Shown piece by piece: positions 44,960-53,633 of a stretch of DNA of 64,000 bases. Origin of the DNA: Nocardia elegans NBRC 108235 (GTDB lineage: Bacteria > Actinomycetota > Actinomycetes > Mycobacteriales > Mycobacteriaceae); contig NZ_BDBF01000044.1 of NCBI RefSeq assembly GCF_001612845.1, positions 1 to 64,000 of the forward strand, in the 5' to 3' direction. The notes below the pieces were generated by a model, which worked only from the letters and a program-made list of their open reading frames with translations, ran no database searches and had not been told where the DNA came from. Each line of letters starts with the position of its first letter. The first letter of the stretch is position 1. Made by a program: the position numbers and the translations under genes.

Positions 44960-45258
44960 CGGATGCCTCCGATGAGGGGCACACGCGGGTGAATGCGACC
45001 TGCGTCGACCAGGACCATCCAGGCCGCGTCTTTGCGCGCACAATCACCACGGCGGCACTCGCGGTGGAGTTGCATCTCCAGGTGCGCTTGGGCCTCGGTG
45101 AACAGCATCAGCGGTGCGTGGTGTGGATACTCCGGATCCTGCGGGTTGTCGCAGGCAAATGTGGTGGGACGCGGTCGTGCCGGCATGAGGTAGGCAGCGG
45201 CGGCCAGCCCTATCCGTACGGCGGCGAGACCGCCGATCAAGAGCGATGTCGTCAGCAT
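44956..45258 (-). CDS. Small single-pass membrane protein, first gene of the leftward unit
   Basis: 100 residues. One N-terminal hydrophobic helix (LTTSLLIGGLAAVRIGLAAAAYLM) acts as signal anchor; the remaining 70 residues hold His/Glu-rich FTEAQAHLEMQLHRECRRGDC and end in a basic tail. ATG 45258 follows CGAAGG. TATAAC on the reverse strand near 45328-45333 could be the -10 of the whole unit. No family recognised. Confidence 0.68.
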   Translation of the reverse strand: MLTTSLLIGGLAAVRIGLAAAAYLMPARPRPTTFACDNPQDPEYPHHAPLMLFTEAQAHLEMQLHRECRRGDCARKDAAWMVLVDAGRIHPRVPLIGGIR

Positions 45259-45431
45259 CGGAACCTTCGGTTTGTGTGTCGGCCGGATGGACTCTCCCGA
45301 TGCCTGGCCCGCCGACCAATTCGAAGTTATAAACTCGATCGGTGCCGGAAACCCCTGTGGGGCTGAGGCATTGGGCATCGGAAGCTGGAACCAAGCGTGG
45401 CTCGGGGAATTCCGCGACAGAAGGTGCACGC

Positions 45432-45480
45432 GGTACATGGCGGTATACGCTGGGTTCACGGTGGTATACGCACCCAGCAC
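45432..45480. promoter_or_regulatory. Phased GGTATACGC repeats in the divergent spacer
   Basis: GGTATACGC occurs at 45442-45450 and 45463-45471, exactly 21 bp apart (two helical turns), and a related GGTACATGG lies at 45432-45440, about one turn before the first. GCTGGGT and ACCCAGC (45449-45455, 45472-45478) form an inverted repeat around the second copy. Likely an operator for the regulator encoded at 45500; the TATACG cores could double as -10 elements. Confidence 0.55.
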
Positions 45481-45499
45481 CGAGGGGCCAGGATTGGGT

Positions 45500-46933
45500 A
45501 TGCATGTCACGTGGACAGGTGCCGACGCAACCGCGTTGCGGAAAGCCCTGGGACTCCCCCAGAAGCGATTCGCCGACCGGCTCGGGATTCATGTACAGAC
45601 AGTGAAAAAATGGGCCAGCCGAGGGACAACAATCCGACTGGACGAGTTTTACGCGGGTCTGATGACGACACTGCTCGACGGCGCTACCCCGGAACAACGC
45701 GGGCACTTCTATGCGAGACGCCAACAGGTCGCAACGCCTGAACCTGGCGTTGCCGAAAAGAGTCTGGATGTCGCCGAGTGGGATCCGACATCGTGGAGTA
45801 CCGATTGCGCCACCGTGACGGCAGAACTCACCAGGAGAGATTTGATGTTGGACCGACGCCAGGCAACCCGCGCCCTGATCGGCGTGGTGGTCGGTGCGAA
45901 GCTGATCGAACCGCTGGAACAGTGGCTACAGCGCGTAAGCGACGAGCCGGTGGCCGCTATCGGCCGCGGCAATATCGGCCTTCAAGAGGTCGAGCAGCTG
46001 GAGAACGCGGCGCAGATGTTTCGCGAGTGGGACGACCAATTCGGCGGCGGGTTGCGCCGCAAGGCCGTGATCGGTCAATTGAGCGAGGTCAATGAACTGC
46101 TGCAAGACAGCCATCCAGCAGAGATCCGGCGCCGACTGCGGCGTGTATTGGCCTTGCTTGCCGAAACGGCAGCGACGATGTCCTGGGATTCAGGGCTGCA
46201 GACGGCGGCCCAGGAGTACTACATGCTGGCCGTGGGGGCGGCGAAAGCTGCGGGCGATCCAGCTCTGTGCGCGAACGCGATGGCAGGCATGGCCAGACAG
46301 CTTCTGTCTCTGGACCATTACGGCACAGTGTCCAGGCGCAGGAACCTCGTACATCAGCGCGCGATGGATGCGCTGGAGATAATCCGGCTGGCGCAGGACG
46401 AATTCGGTGATGTGGTGACGCCAAGGGTGCAGGCGATGCTTTACGCCCGCGAGGCGTGGGCGTACGGGAAACTCGAACGACCGTCGGCGTTCCGCCGGAC
46501 ATGCGATAAGGTCTATCGGGCATTTGCCCGCGCCGACACCGCCAGTGATCCGTACTGGATTCGGTACTTCGATGCGGCCGAGCTTTCTGGGACGTTGGGC
46601 GGAAGGCTGCTCGAGATGGCTCGCCACGACTCGTGTTTCGCTGCGGAGGCCGCGTGTGAAATCGAGCGTGCGATCGAGTTGAGGGTGCCAGGACGGTTGC
46701 GCAGCTCGGCTCTGGACAAACTGGGGATCGTGGAGGCGCGCCTACTCCAGGGCGAGTTGGACGAGGCGGCACGGCTCGGGCACGAGGCTTTGAACATGGT
46801 TGAGCAGACCGCGTCCGATCGCGTTCGAAAGAAGCTGTGGAACGTGTACGGCCGCACCGACCAACTCGCGGGGGTACGGTGCGTCGCCGAGCTGAGGGAT
46901 CGAGTGCGTCCACTGATCATCGACACGGTGTAG
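45500..46933 (+). CDS. HTH (XRE-like) regulator with TPR-like C-terminal domain
   Basis: 477 residues. N-terminal helix-turn-helix at about 7-60 (TALRKALGLPQKRFADRLGIHVQTVKKW). After a linker the C-terminal 300 residues are all-helical with repeat-like pairs (LAETAATMSWDSGLQTAAQEYYMLAVGAAK, RLLQGELDEAARLGHEAL given only in outline), the architecture of actinobacterial XRE/TPR regulators that sense a peptide or small signal. ATG 45500 is chosen because it directly precedes the HTH; the frame stays open to 45272. The SLOG gene starts 9 bp after its stop. Confidence 0.82.
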   Translation: MHVTWTGADATALRKALGLPQKRFADRLGIHVQTVKKWASRGTTIRLDEFYAGLMTTLLDGATPEQRGHFYARRQQVATPEPGVAEKSLDVAEWDPTSWSTDCATVTAELTRRDLMLDRRQATRALIGVVVGAKLIEPLEQWLQRVSDEPVAAIGRGNIGLQEVEQLENAAQMFREWDDQFGGGLRRKAVIGQLSEVNELLQDSHPAEIRRRLRRVLALLAETAATMSWDSGLQTAAQEYYMLAVGAAKAAGDPALCANAMAGMARQLLSLDHYGTVSRRRNLVHQRAMDALEIIRLAQDEFGDVVTPRVQAMLYAREAWAYGKLERPSAFRRTCDKVYRAFARADTASDPYWIRYFDAAELSGTLGGRLLEMARHDSCFAAEAACEIERAIELRVPGRLRSSALDKLGIVEARLLQGELDEAARLGHEALNMVEQTASDRVRKKLWNVYGRTDQLAGVRCVAELRDRVRPLIIDTV

Positions 46934-46942
46934 AAATCTTGC

Positions 46943-47422
46943 ATGGTTCGAATCGGTGTCACCGGACATATGGACATCACTGACGACACACGGCGTCTGG
47001 TGTACGGGGAGATCACCAGCCTGCTGGCTCGCTACGATGATGTGACGGGCATCAGTTGTATTGCGAGGGGCGCTGATTCCGTATTTGCCGAGGCGGTTTT
47101 GGACTCGGGCGGCCAGCTCGAGGTGGTGATACCGTCGCGAAACTATCGCGAGAAGAAGGTCAAACCCGACCATGCGCCGGTGTTCGATGAGCTGTCCAAG
47201 CGCGCCGAAGTGGTGAGCGTGATGCCGTTCGATGACACAGGACCGGAAGCGTATGGGGCCGCCAATGAGGCCGTGGTGGGGACATGCGATCGTCTCGTGG
47301 CGGTGTGGGACGGTCAGCCTGGCGAGCGCAGCGGAACTGGTTCTGTGGTGAAGTTCGCGCGGGAGAGAGGTGTGCCGGTGGACGTGGTGTGGCCCGAAGG
47401 CGCACGGCGCGTAGGCCGGTAG
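46943..47422 (+). CDS. SLOG-family nucleotide-binding Rossmann protein
   Basis: 159 residues. The glycine-rich VRIGVTGHMDI at the N-terminus, CIARGADSVFAEAVLDSGG after the second helix and CDRLVAVWDGQPGERSGTGSVVKFAR match the SLOG superfamily (DprA, YpsA/YspA, LOG), whose members bind or cleave nucleotides and serve as sensors in conflict and signalling systems. Starts 9 bp after the regulator gene, so they are co-transcribed. TAGAAA just upstream may give extra leaderless initiation. Confidence 0.82.
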   Translation: MVRIGVTGHMDITDDTRRLVYGEITSLLARYDDVTGISCIARGADSVFAEAVLDSGGQLEVVIPSRNYREKKVKPDHAPVFDELSKRAEVVSVMPFDDTGPEAYGAANEAVVGTCDRLVAVWDGQPGERSGTGSVVKFARERGVPVDVVWPEGARRVGR

Positions 47423-47625
47423 CCGAGCCGAGCAGCCCGCCCGCCGATTCGCTGAGCCTGCTAGCCAGCTGGACGGCCACCCATCTGGGTGCCGCGCCGA
47501 GTTCTTCGCTGCCCTCCGACCCGCGCTGACGTACTTCCGGTCGTTCCCGCTGTCTCGGCCGCGTTCCGATGCGATCATGGAGCCGTTCGGGGCGGCGGCA
47601 GATCGGCGACGACCGGAGGCGGTTC

Positions 47626-48840
47626 ATGGCGGCTCGGCGGGTGGCGCGGGCTGCGGCTGCGCCGCTGAGCGCCTGGGGCTTCGTCGTCCGGTTCGGCATC
47701 GTCAGCTTGCTGGCGGATTTCGTGTACGAAGGGGCGCGGTCGATCACCGGGCCGCTCCTCGGGTCATTGGGCGCGTCCGGATTCGTCGTGGGCGTGGTGA
47801 CCGGAGTGGGCGAGGCGGCCGCGCTGGTACTGCGCCTGGTCTCCGGCCCGCTGACCGACCGGACGCGGCGGTTCTGGGCGTGGACCATCTCCGGCTATGT
47901 GCTCACCGTGGTCAGCGTCCCGCTCCTGGGCCTCGCGGGGGTGCTGTGGGCGGCGGCCGCATTGGTGATCGCCGAACGGGTCGGCAAGGCGGTGCGAAGT
48001 CCGGCCAAGGACACGTTGCTCTCGCATGCGACCGCGGTCACCGGGCGCGGTCGCGGCTTCGCCGTCCACGAGGCGCTCGATCAGGTGGGCGCGGTCGCCG
48101 GGCCGCTGACCGTCGCGGCGGTTCTGTCCGCGACCGGCGACGATTTCACTCCCGCCCTCACCATGCTGGCAATCCCGGGTGTGGCGACGCTGCTGTTGTT
48201 GGTACGCATCCGAATCCGCGTTCCCGATCCGGCACGATACGAACCGGCCGCCGCGGCGCCCCGGCCCGGAATCTCGACAGTTCCGCTGCCGCGCCGGTTC
48301 TGGCTGTATTGCCTGTTCACCGCCGTCTCGATGCTCGGCGCCACCACCTACGGCGTGCTGTCACTGCACATGGTGGCGGCCGGGGTGTTCACGGCGGCCA
48401 CAGTGCCGGTGGTCTATGCCGCGGCCATGGGCGCCGATGCCGTCGCCGCGCTGGCCTCCGGCTGGCTGTACGACCGCGTGGGCGCGAAAACGTTACTCGT
48501 CCTGCCAGTTTCGACGGCACTGGTGCCGGTCTTCGGTTTCGCGGGTGGCATGGGCGCGGTACTGGCGGGTGCGCTGTTGTGGGGTGCGACGGTCGGTGTG
48601 CAGGAATCCACGTTGCGCGCCGTGGTGGCCGATCTGGTTCCGGCCGATCGCCGCGCCACCGCCTACGGCATCTACGCCGCCGTCCTCGGCGCCGCTACCG
48701 CCGCCGGTGGCGCGATCACCGGATTCCTCTCCGACACATCGTATTCGGCATTGATCGCCACCGTCGTCGTGGTCGAGTGCGCGGCCGTGGTCGTCCTGTC
48801 CGCCCTCGCCGCCCGCCGACGCCCAGCGGCGGGCCGATAG
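47626..48840 (+). CDS. Major facilitator superfamily transporter
   Basis: 404 residues, about 11-12 membrane segments. The MFS loop 2-3 motif appears as RLVSGPLTDRTRRFW, and the second half has ASGWLYDRVGAKTLL and ADLVPADRRATAYGIYAAVLG. The subtype is close to the small group of actinobacterial MFS proteins of unknown substrate. ATG 47626 has GGAGG six bases upstream. High GC again, so it lies outside the lower-GC block. Confidence 0.9.
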   Translation: MAARRVARAAAAPLSAWGFVVRFGIVSLLADFVYEGARSITGPLLGSLGASGFVVGVVTGVGEAAALVLRLVSGPLTDRTRRFWAWTISGYVLTVVSVPLLGLAGVLWAAAALVIAERVGKAVRSPAKDTLLSHATAVTGRGRGFAVHEALDQVGAVAGPLTVAAVLSATGDDFTPALTMLAIPGVATLLLLVRIRIRVPDPARYEPAAAAPRPGISTVPLPRRFWLYCLFTAVSMLGATTYGVLSLHMVAAGVFTAATVPVVYAAAMGADAVAALASGWLYDRVGAKTLLVLPVSTALVPVFGFAGGMGAVLAGALLWGATVGVQESTLRAVVADLVPADRRATAYGIYAAVLGAATAAGGAITGFLSDTSYSALIATVVVVECAAVVVLSALAARRRPAAGR

Positions 48841-49055
48841 CAGAACTCGCCGGCTCACAGCTGGATTCGAGCACTGATATACCTAACACTGTTCAAACGT
48901 GTGACTTGCCACAATGTCTCGGCGGCAGTCATCTTCGCCACACTCGCTAATTCGCTCCTGACCTGCGAACTCATGCCGGACAACGAAAGTCAATATAGGT
49001 CTCGCTCAGTGGTATCCGCCCTGAAGTTTGAAACATCGCCCGTTATGTTGTGCCG

Positions 49056-51500
49056 ATGTTGAGAGCGAGGCTCGGTATCCGAACCCGCATCCTGGCCATC
49101 GCCGTGATTCCGAGCTTGACGTTGCTCGGAATCGGTGTGGGCACAGCGGGTTATCTGGTACGGGAGGGGCAACACGCCAAGGACTGGGCATCGATCCTGG
49201 GCAATGCCAATGTGCACACTCGCGAGATGATCGCCGCGGTCGAACAGGAACGGATGCTGTCGCTGTGGCATCTGGCCGGTGAGCACGGCGACCCCGCCGC
49301 TCTCGGCGCGGCGCGCACGCGAGTGGACAATGCCCTGCAGGCCCTGGCCGCCACCGAGAACAAACTGATGACCAGCGGTTCGAATCCGATGGGTGACGAC
49401 ACCGGCGGATTCGAAACCCTCAAGAAGCAACTTCCGGCCATTCGCGGCGGGATCGACGCGGGCGCGCTGCCGATTCCCGAAACCTACGCCATCTACAACC
49501 GCATTCTGGATGCCGTCGTCGTCGGCACCAATCTCACCATCCCGACCGCGCCCGACGCCGCGGTCGCCCAGCAACTCGCCGGCGGTCTGCGCACGCTGCA
49601 CGCGATGGAGGGCATGTCGCGCAGCGCCGCCCTGACCGCCGCCGAACTCAACGGCCAGATCTTGGCCGGGCAGATGCGCGATGACTACCGCAACCTGGTC
49701 GGCTACTACCGCACCGAACTCCCCCAGCTCGCCGCTGATCTCACCGGGCCCCCGGCGGACAAGATCAAGACCGTCATCGCCTCCCCGGCCTGGCAGCAGC
49801 TGGCCGCGATGGAGGACTACCTCATCCATCCGCCGGCGCCCAACAAGAACGGCGAATTGCCGCCGCCACCGATGAGTTTCGCCGATTGGCGCAGCTCGGC
49901 CGAACAACTCGGCGACCAGCTGCTCGCCGCCTGGCAGTATCAGAACGACCACGCCAACCAGACCGCCGTCGACGACGGCGACCGCACCGCGACCAACTCG
50001 CTGTGGGCCGGCGCCGGCGTGCTGGCGATTGCGATCATCGCCTTCCTGCTCTCGCTGTGGCTGGCCAACCGGTTGATCGGGCGGCTCAAGCGGCTGCGCA
50101 CCGAAACCCTCGCGCTGGCCGAGGTGCGTCTGCCCGAAACGATGCGCCGCCTGAGCGAGGGCGAGAACGTCGATCCCGAGATCGAGGCGGCCCGGCTGGA
50201 CTTCGGTCACGACGAGATCGGTTCGGTGGCCAACGCGTTCAACCGCGCCCACACCGCGGCCGTCGCCGCCGCGGTCACCGAGGCGCGCACCCGTGAGGGC
50301 GTGCGCGCGGTATTCCTCAACATCGCGCACCGCAGCCAGATCGTGGTGCACCGCCAGCTCGAGATTCTCGACGAAGCCGAACAGCGCCAGGAGGATCCGG
50401 CGCTGCTCGAGACCTTCTTCCGGCTCGACCACCTGGCCACTCGCGAACGCCGCAACGCTGAGAATCTGATCATCCTCGGCGGCGGCGAACCCGGCCGGCA
50501 GTGGCGGCGCCCGGTGCCGCTGGTCGAGCTGGTACGCAGTGCGATCGGTGAAACCCTCGACTACGCGCGGGTTCGCGCGCATCGGATGCCGCAGGTGTTC
50601 ATCGTCGGCAACGTGGTCGCCGACCTCATCCACCTGCTCGCCGAGCTGGTCGACAACGCCACCTCCTTCTCCCCGCCGCAATCGCGGGTCGAGGTGAGCA
50701 GCAACGTGGTCGGCAAGGGCGTGGCGATCGAGATCAGCGATCAGGGCATGGGCATGCCCGCCGACGAACTCGAACGCGCCAACGAGATGCTGCGCAACCC
50801 ACCGGATTTCGGTGTGGCCACACTGTCGGCCAATTCGCGCCTGGGCCTGTTCGTGGTCGCCCAGCTGGGTGCTCGCCACGGCATCACGGTGCGGCTGTCG
50901 GAATCCGACTACGGCGGCATCCGCGCCATCGTGCTGGTGCCGACCGCCGTCGTCGCCGCCGATGCGCCGCTGGCCGACCATCTGCCCGAACGCTTCGCCG
51001 GCCGCCGTCCCGAGCCCGCGATGACCGGTGAGATGCCGGCCATCCCCGCGGCCGAAACGACCTCGGCCGCAACGTCGCTGGCGACCCTGTCGCCGCCGCA
51101 ACCGCAGGCCTGGTCCGATTACCCGCGCACCGACAGCGCGCCACGCACCGACGACCGGAGCTGGGCCGACACCCCGGCCCGGCGCGAGGCTCCGCCGCGC
51201 CACGAACTGCCCGCGACGCCCACCGACCAACCGGCCCGTCGCAGTCCGCAGCGCCCGTCCTACACTGGCAGCGATGCTCGCCCACCGTTGCCCCGCCGTC
51301 GCCGACAGGCCAGTCTGGCACCGGAATTGGCGCACGACCCCCAACCCGACGCTGCGTCCCCGCAGCGGCCGCGCTCGGCGGAACAGGCACGAGACCTGAT
51401 GTCCGCCATCGAGAACGGAACCAGGCAGGGGCGGCGATCGCAGCCCGGCCCCACCCCGGACGAACAGGAAGGCGAAGGTGACTTCTTCCAACGCAGGTGA
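49056..51500 (+). CDS. Conservon histidine-kinase-like sensor (CvnA type, NIT domain)
   Basis: 814 residues. First membrane helix at about 10-30, an extracytoplasmic nitrate/nitrite-sensing (NIT) domain to about 305, second helix (AGVLAIAIIAFLLSLWLA), HAMP region to about 385, and a HATPase_c domain with N-box LVDNATSFSPP and DQGMGMP (about 530-640). The last 170 residues are Pro/Arg-rich and disordered. No conserved phospho-accepting His is evident, as usual in this group. ATG 49056 has TATGTT exactly at -12 to -7 (leaderless). First gene of a four-gene signalling operon with roadblock, DUF742 and GTPase partners. Confidence 0.93.
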   Translation: MLRARLGIRTRILAIAVIPSLTLLGIGVGTAGYLVREGQHAKDWASILGNANVHTREMIAAVEQERMLSLWHLAGEHGDPAALGAARTRVDNALQALAATENKLMTSGSNPMGDDTGGFETLKKQLPAIRGGIDAGALPIPETYAIYNRILDAVVVGTNLTIPTAPDAAVAQQLAGGLRTLHAMEGMSRSAALTAAELNGQILAGQMRDDYRNLVGYYRTELPQLAADLTGPPADKIKTVIASPAWQQLAAMEDYLIHPPAPNKNGELPPPPMSFADWRSSAEQLGDQLLAAWQYQNDHANQTAVDDGDRTATNSLWAGAGVLAIAIIAFLLSLWLANRLIGRLKRLRTETLALAEVRLPETMRRLSEGENVDPEIEAARLDFGHDEIGSVANAFNRAHTAAVAAAVTEARTREGVRAVFLNIAHRSQIVVHRQLEILDEAEQRQEDPALLETFFRLDHLATRERRNAENLIILGGGEPGRQWRRPVPLVELVRSAIGETLDYARVRAHRMPQVFIVGNVVADLIHLLAELVDNATSFSPPQSRVEVSSNVVGKGVAIEISDQGMGMPADELERANEMLRNPPDFGVATLSANSRLGLFVVAQLGARHGITVRLSESDYGGIRAIVLVPTAVVAADAPLADHLPERFAGRRPEPAMTGEMPAIPAAETTSAATSLATLSPPQPQAWSDYPRTDSAPRTDDRSWADTPARREAPPRHELPATPTDQPARRSPQRPSYTGSDARPPLPRRRRQASLAPELAHDPQPDAASPQRPRSAEQARDLMSAIENGTRQGRRSQPGPTPDEQEGEGDFFQRR

Positions 51501-51903
51501 TCTGAACTGGCTGCTCGACGATCTGGTCGATCGCCTGGCCGGGGTGCGCTACGCGGTGGTCCATTCCACCGACGGGCTGCTGCTGGGCCGCTCCACATCG
51601 ATGAGCCGCGAGGACGCCGAACACTTCGGCGCCATGTCGGCCACGCTGTACGGGCTGGCGCGCAGCGCCGGAAACCGGTTCGACGGGGGCGGCGTACGCC
51701 AGGCCGTCATCGAACTCGACCGTGCGGTACTGTTCGTCACCGCGGCCGGTGACAACGCATGTATCGCATTGCAGGCCAACGAGAACGCGAATCTGGGTAT
51801 GGTGGCCTACGAAATGAATCTGACCGTGCAGCGAGTCGGTGGTTACCTGTCCACCGATCCGCGTAACGGTCTGGCCGAGCACGTGGAGCATAGATTGTCA
51901 TGA
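51478..51903 (+). CDS. Roadblock/LC7 protein (CvnB type)
   Basis: 141 residues, a single roadblock/LC7 domain: LNWLLDDLVDRLAGVRYAVVHSTDGLLLG, then GGGVRQAVIELDRAVLFVTAAGDNACIAL in outline. In Streptomyces conservons this protein links the sensor to the GTPase and may act as its regulator. GTG 51478 lies 23 bp inside the sensor gene. Its stop overlaps the next start by 4 bp (ATGA). Confidence 0.92.
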   Translation: MTSSNAGDLNWLLDDLVDRLAGVRYAVVHSTDGLLLGRSTSMSREDAEHFGAMSATLYGLARSAGNRFDGGGVRQAVIELDRAVLFVTAAGDNACIALQANENANLGMVAYEMNLTVQRVGGYLSTDPRNGLAEHVEHRLS

Positions 51904-52283
51904 CGCGCTTCGGTCAACCGTGGTTCGACGATGCGGCCGGCCCTCTGGTCCGACCGTACGCCGTGACGCGGGGCCGCACCATGGGGGCGGGACACGATCT
52001 GGACATGCTCACCCTGGTGGTGACCGTGTCACCGGGTCCGCCGCTGCGGCGCGTCGAACCCGAATACGCGGAAATCGTTCGGCTGTGCCGGACCCCGCAA
52101 TCGGTAGCCGAAGTCTCGGCGAGACTCAAGCTACCGTTGGCGGTGACCAAGATCCTCGTCGGTGATCTCATCGGCGAGGGTCTGCTGAATTTCCGGGCCC
52201 CCGCCCGGACCGACACCGATACCGGCGGGACCGGCGAACTGAACATTTTGCGAGCAGTACTCGATGGAATCCGAAAGCTGTAG
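51900..52283 (+). CDS. DUF742 protein (CvnC type)
   Basis: 127 residues. Conserved features of the family: LVRPYAVTRGRT near the N-terminus, EIVRLCRTPQSVAEVSARLKLPLAVTKILVGDLIGEGLL (winged-helix-like) and a C-terminal NILRAVLDGIRKL, which is the standard end of these proteins. Coupled to the roadblock gene by an ATGA overlap and 6 bp from the GTPase gene. Confidence 0.93.
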   Translation: MTRFGQPWFDDAAGPLVRPYAVTRGRTMGAGHDLDMLTLVVTVSPGPPLRRVEPEYAEIVRLCRTPQSVAEVSARLKLPLAVTKILVGDLIGEGLLNFRAPARTDTDTGGTGELNILRAVLDGIRKL

Positions 52284-52289
52284 AACACC

Positions 52290-52871
52290 GTGCCTGATAT
52301 TTCGTCCTCGGCCGACCTGGCTGCCTCGGTCAAAATCCTCGTAGCCGGCGGTTTCGGCGTCGGGAAGACCACCATGGTGTCCTCGATCAGCGAGATCACG
52401 CCGCTGCGCACCGAGGAATTGATCACCGAATTGTCCACCGGCATCGACGATCTGTCGGGCGTGGAGGGCAAGACCACCACCACCGTGGCGCTGGACTTCG
52501 GTCGCATCACCATCGACCAGAACCTGGTGCTGTACCTGTTCGGCACACCCGGCCAGGACAGATTCTGGTTCCTGTGGGACGAATTGGCGCGCGGCGCTCT
52601 CGGCGCGGTGGTCATCGCCGACACCCGCCGGCTGGAGAACTCCTTCGCCGCCATCGATTTCTTCGAACGGCGCGGGCTCTCGTTCGCGGTCGCGGTGAAC
52701 TGCTTCGACAACGCCCCGGTCTACACCACCGAGGAGGTGCGCGACGCGCTCGATCTCGACGCCCACATTCCCGTGGTGCTCTGCGATGCGCGCGACCGCA
52801 GCTCCTGCAAGACGGTGCTGATGACGCTGGTCGAACATCTCATCGCGCGAGCCACCAGCTCGGTGGCCTGA
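52290..52871 (+). CDS. Conservon GTPase (CvnD type)
   Basis: 193 residues, MglA/Ras-like small GTPase. P-loop GGFGVGKTT (about 20-28), switch region with TTTTVALDFGRI, G3 as FGTPGQDRF and G4-like VNCFD in place of NKxD. It would cycle on the inner membrane face under control of the roadblock and sensor-like proteins. Output genes are not evident nearby. GTG start. Its transcript converges on mtnC at a GC-rich stem-loop. Confidence 0.93.
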   Translation: MPDISSSADLAASVKILVAGGFGVGKTTMVSSISEITPLRTEELITELSTGIDDLSGVEGKTTTTVALDFGRITIDQNLVLYLFGTPGQDRFWFLWDELARGALGAVVIADTRRLENSFAAIDFFERRGLSFAVAVNCFDNAPVYTTEEVRDALDLDAHIPVVLCDARDRSSCKTVLMTLVEHLIARATSSVA

Positions 52872-52892
52872 GCGTCCCGAGTGTCGGATCGG

Positions 52893-52917
52893 CGCGGCCG
52901 CTCAGCGGGCGGCCGCG
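52893..52917. terminator. Stem-loop between conservon and mtnC
   Basis: CGCGGCCG (52893-52900) pairs with CGGCCGCG (52910-52917), 8 bp, 9-nt loop, overlapping the last codons of mtnC. Likely a shared terminator. Confidence 0.55.
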
Positions 52918-53633
52918 ACCGGATCCAGCTCGGCGAAGCTGCCGATCCACCTGTGCGGCGGCCGCGGCGCATTCGGCTCCCCGGCACGGGTGACGCCGAC
53001 CGCTTGCCAGCCCGCGGCCACCGCGGCGTCCAACTCGTCGGGATGGTCGGACAGGAACAGGATCTCCCGCGTCGGCATGCCGATCTCCGCCGCGATGCGG
53101 CGGTAGGACTGCTCCTCGCGCTTCGGCCCGGCATTGGCCAGGTCGAACCAGCCGCTGATCAGCGACGCCAGCTCGCCCCCGCGCGCGTACGCGAACCAAT
53201 CCTGTTGATTGCGCACCGAACCCGACGAATACACCCAGAGGGTGAGTCCGGCGCCGTGCCAGGCACGCAGCGCCACGGGTGCGTCGGGGAAGAACTCGCC
53301 GAATAGGGCGCCCTCGCGGAATCCCCGAGCGCAGATCACCCCTTGCGCGGTCTTCAGCGGCGCCGCCTTGACGTCGGAATCGAGCCAGCCGCGCAAGATT
53401 CCGGCGATCTCGTCGAGGTCGGCGTCGGGCCGCCCGGCCAGGTCACGGGTCTGCTCGATTACGGTCTTCGCGGTGCCGTCGGCGTCCTCGGCCAGCCACT
53501 GCGGCAGTCGGCGGCGGGTGTAGCCGTACAGATCTTCGCGGACCGAGCTGGTGGGGCTGGTGGTGCCCTCGATATCCACGACGACCGCCCGGATCGGCCG
53601 TGCCTGGCTGTCGTCTCGCTGCTCGTCGCTCAT
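52902..53633 (-). CDS. mtnC: Enolase-phosphatase / acireductone synthase
   Basis: 243-residue HAD-superfamily enzyme that turns 2,3-diketo-5-methylthiopentyl-1-phosphate into acireductone in methionine salvage. HAD motif I VVVDIEGTTSPTS is the E1 enolase-phosphatase form, followed by motif II Ser in VYSSGSVRNQQ and motif III/IV AGPKREEQSY and FLSDHPDELDAA. ATG 53633 overlaps the mtnD stop by 4 bp. Last gene of the operon. Confidence 0.95.
   Translation of the reverse strand: MSDEQRDDSQARPIRAVVVDIEGTTSPTSSVREDLYGYTRRRLPQWLAEDADGTAKTVIEQTRDLAGRPDADLDEIAGILRGWLDSDVKAAPLKTAQGVICARGFREGALFGEFFPDAPVALRAWHGAGLTLWVYSSGSVRNQQDWFAYARGGELASLISGWFDLANAGPKREEQSYRRIAAEIGMPTREILFLSDHPDELDAAVAAGWQAVGVTRAGEPNAPRPPHRWIGSFAELDPVAAAR

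Noticed and set aside
42300..47500. Integrase, transposase, tRNA or attachment site at the island
   Set aside because: The block looks acquired by composition, but no mobile gene, tRNA or flanking direct repeat could be seen.
48990..51491. 833-codon leftward open frame
   Set aside because: Mirror frame of the conservon sensor gene; Arg/Gly-rich with no domain.
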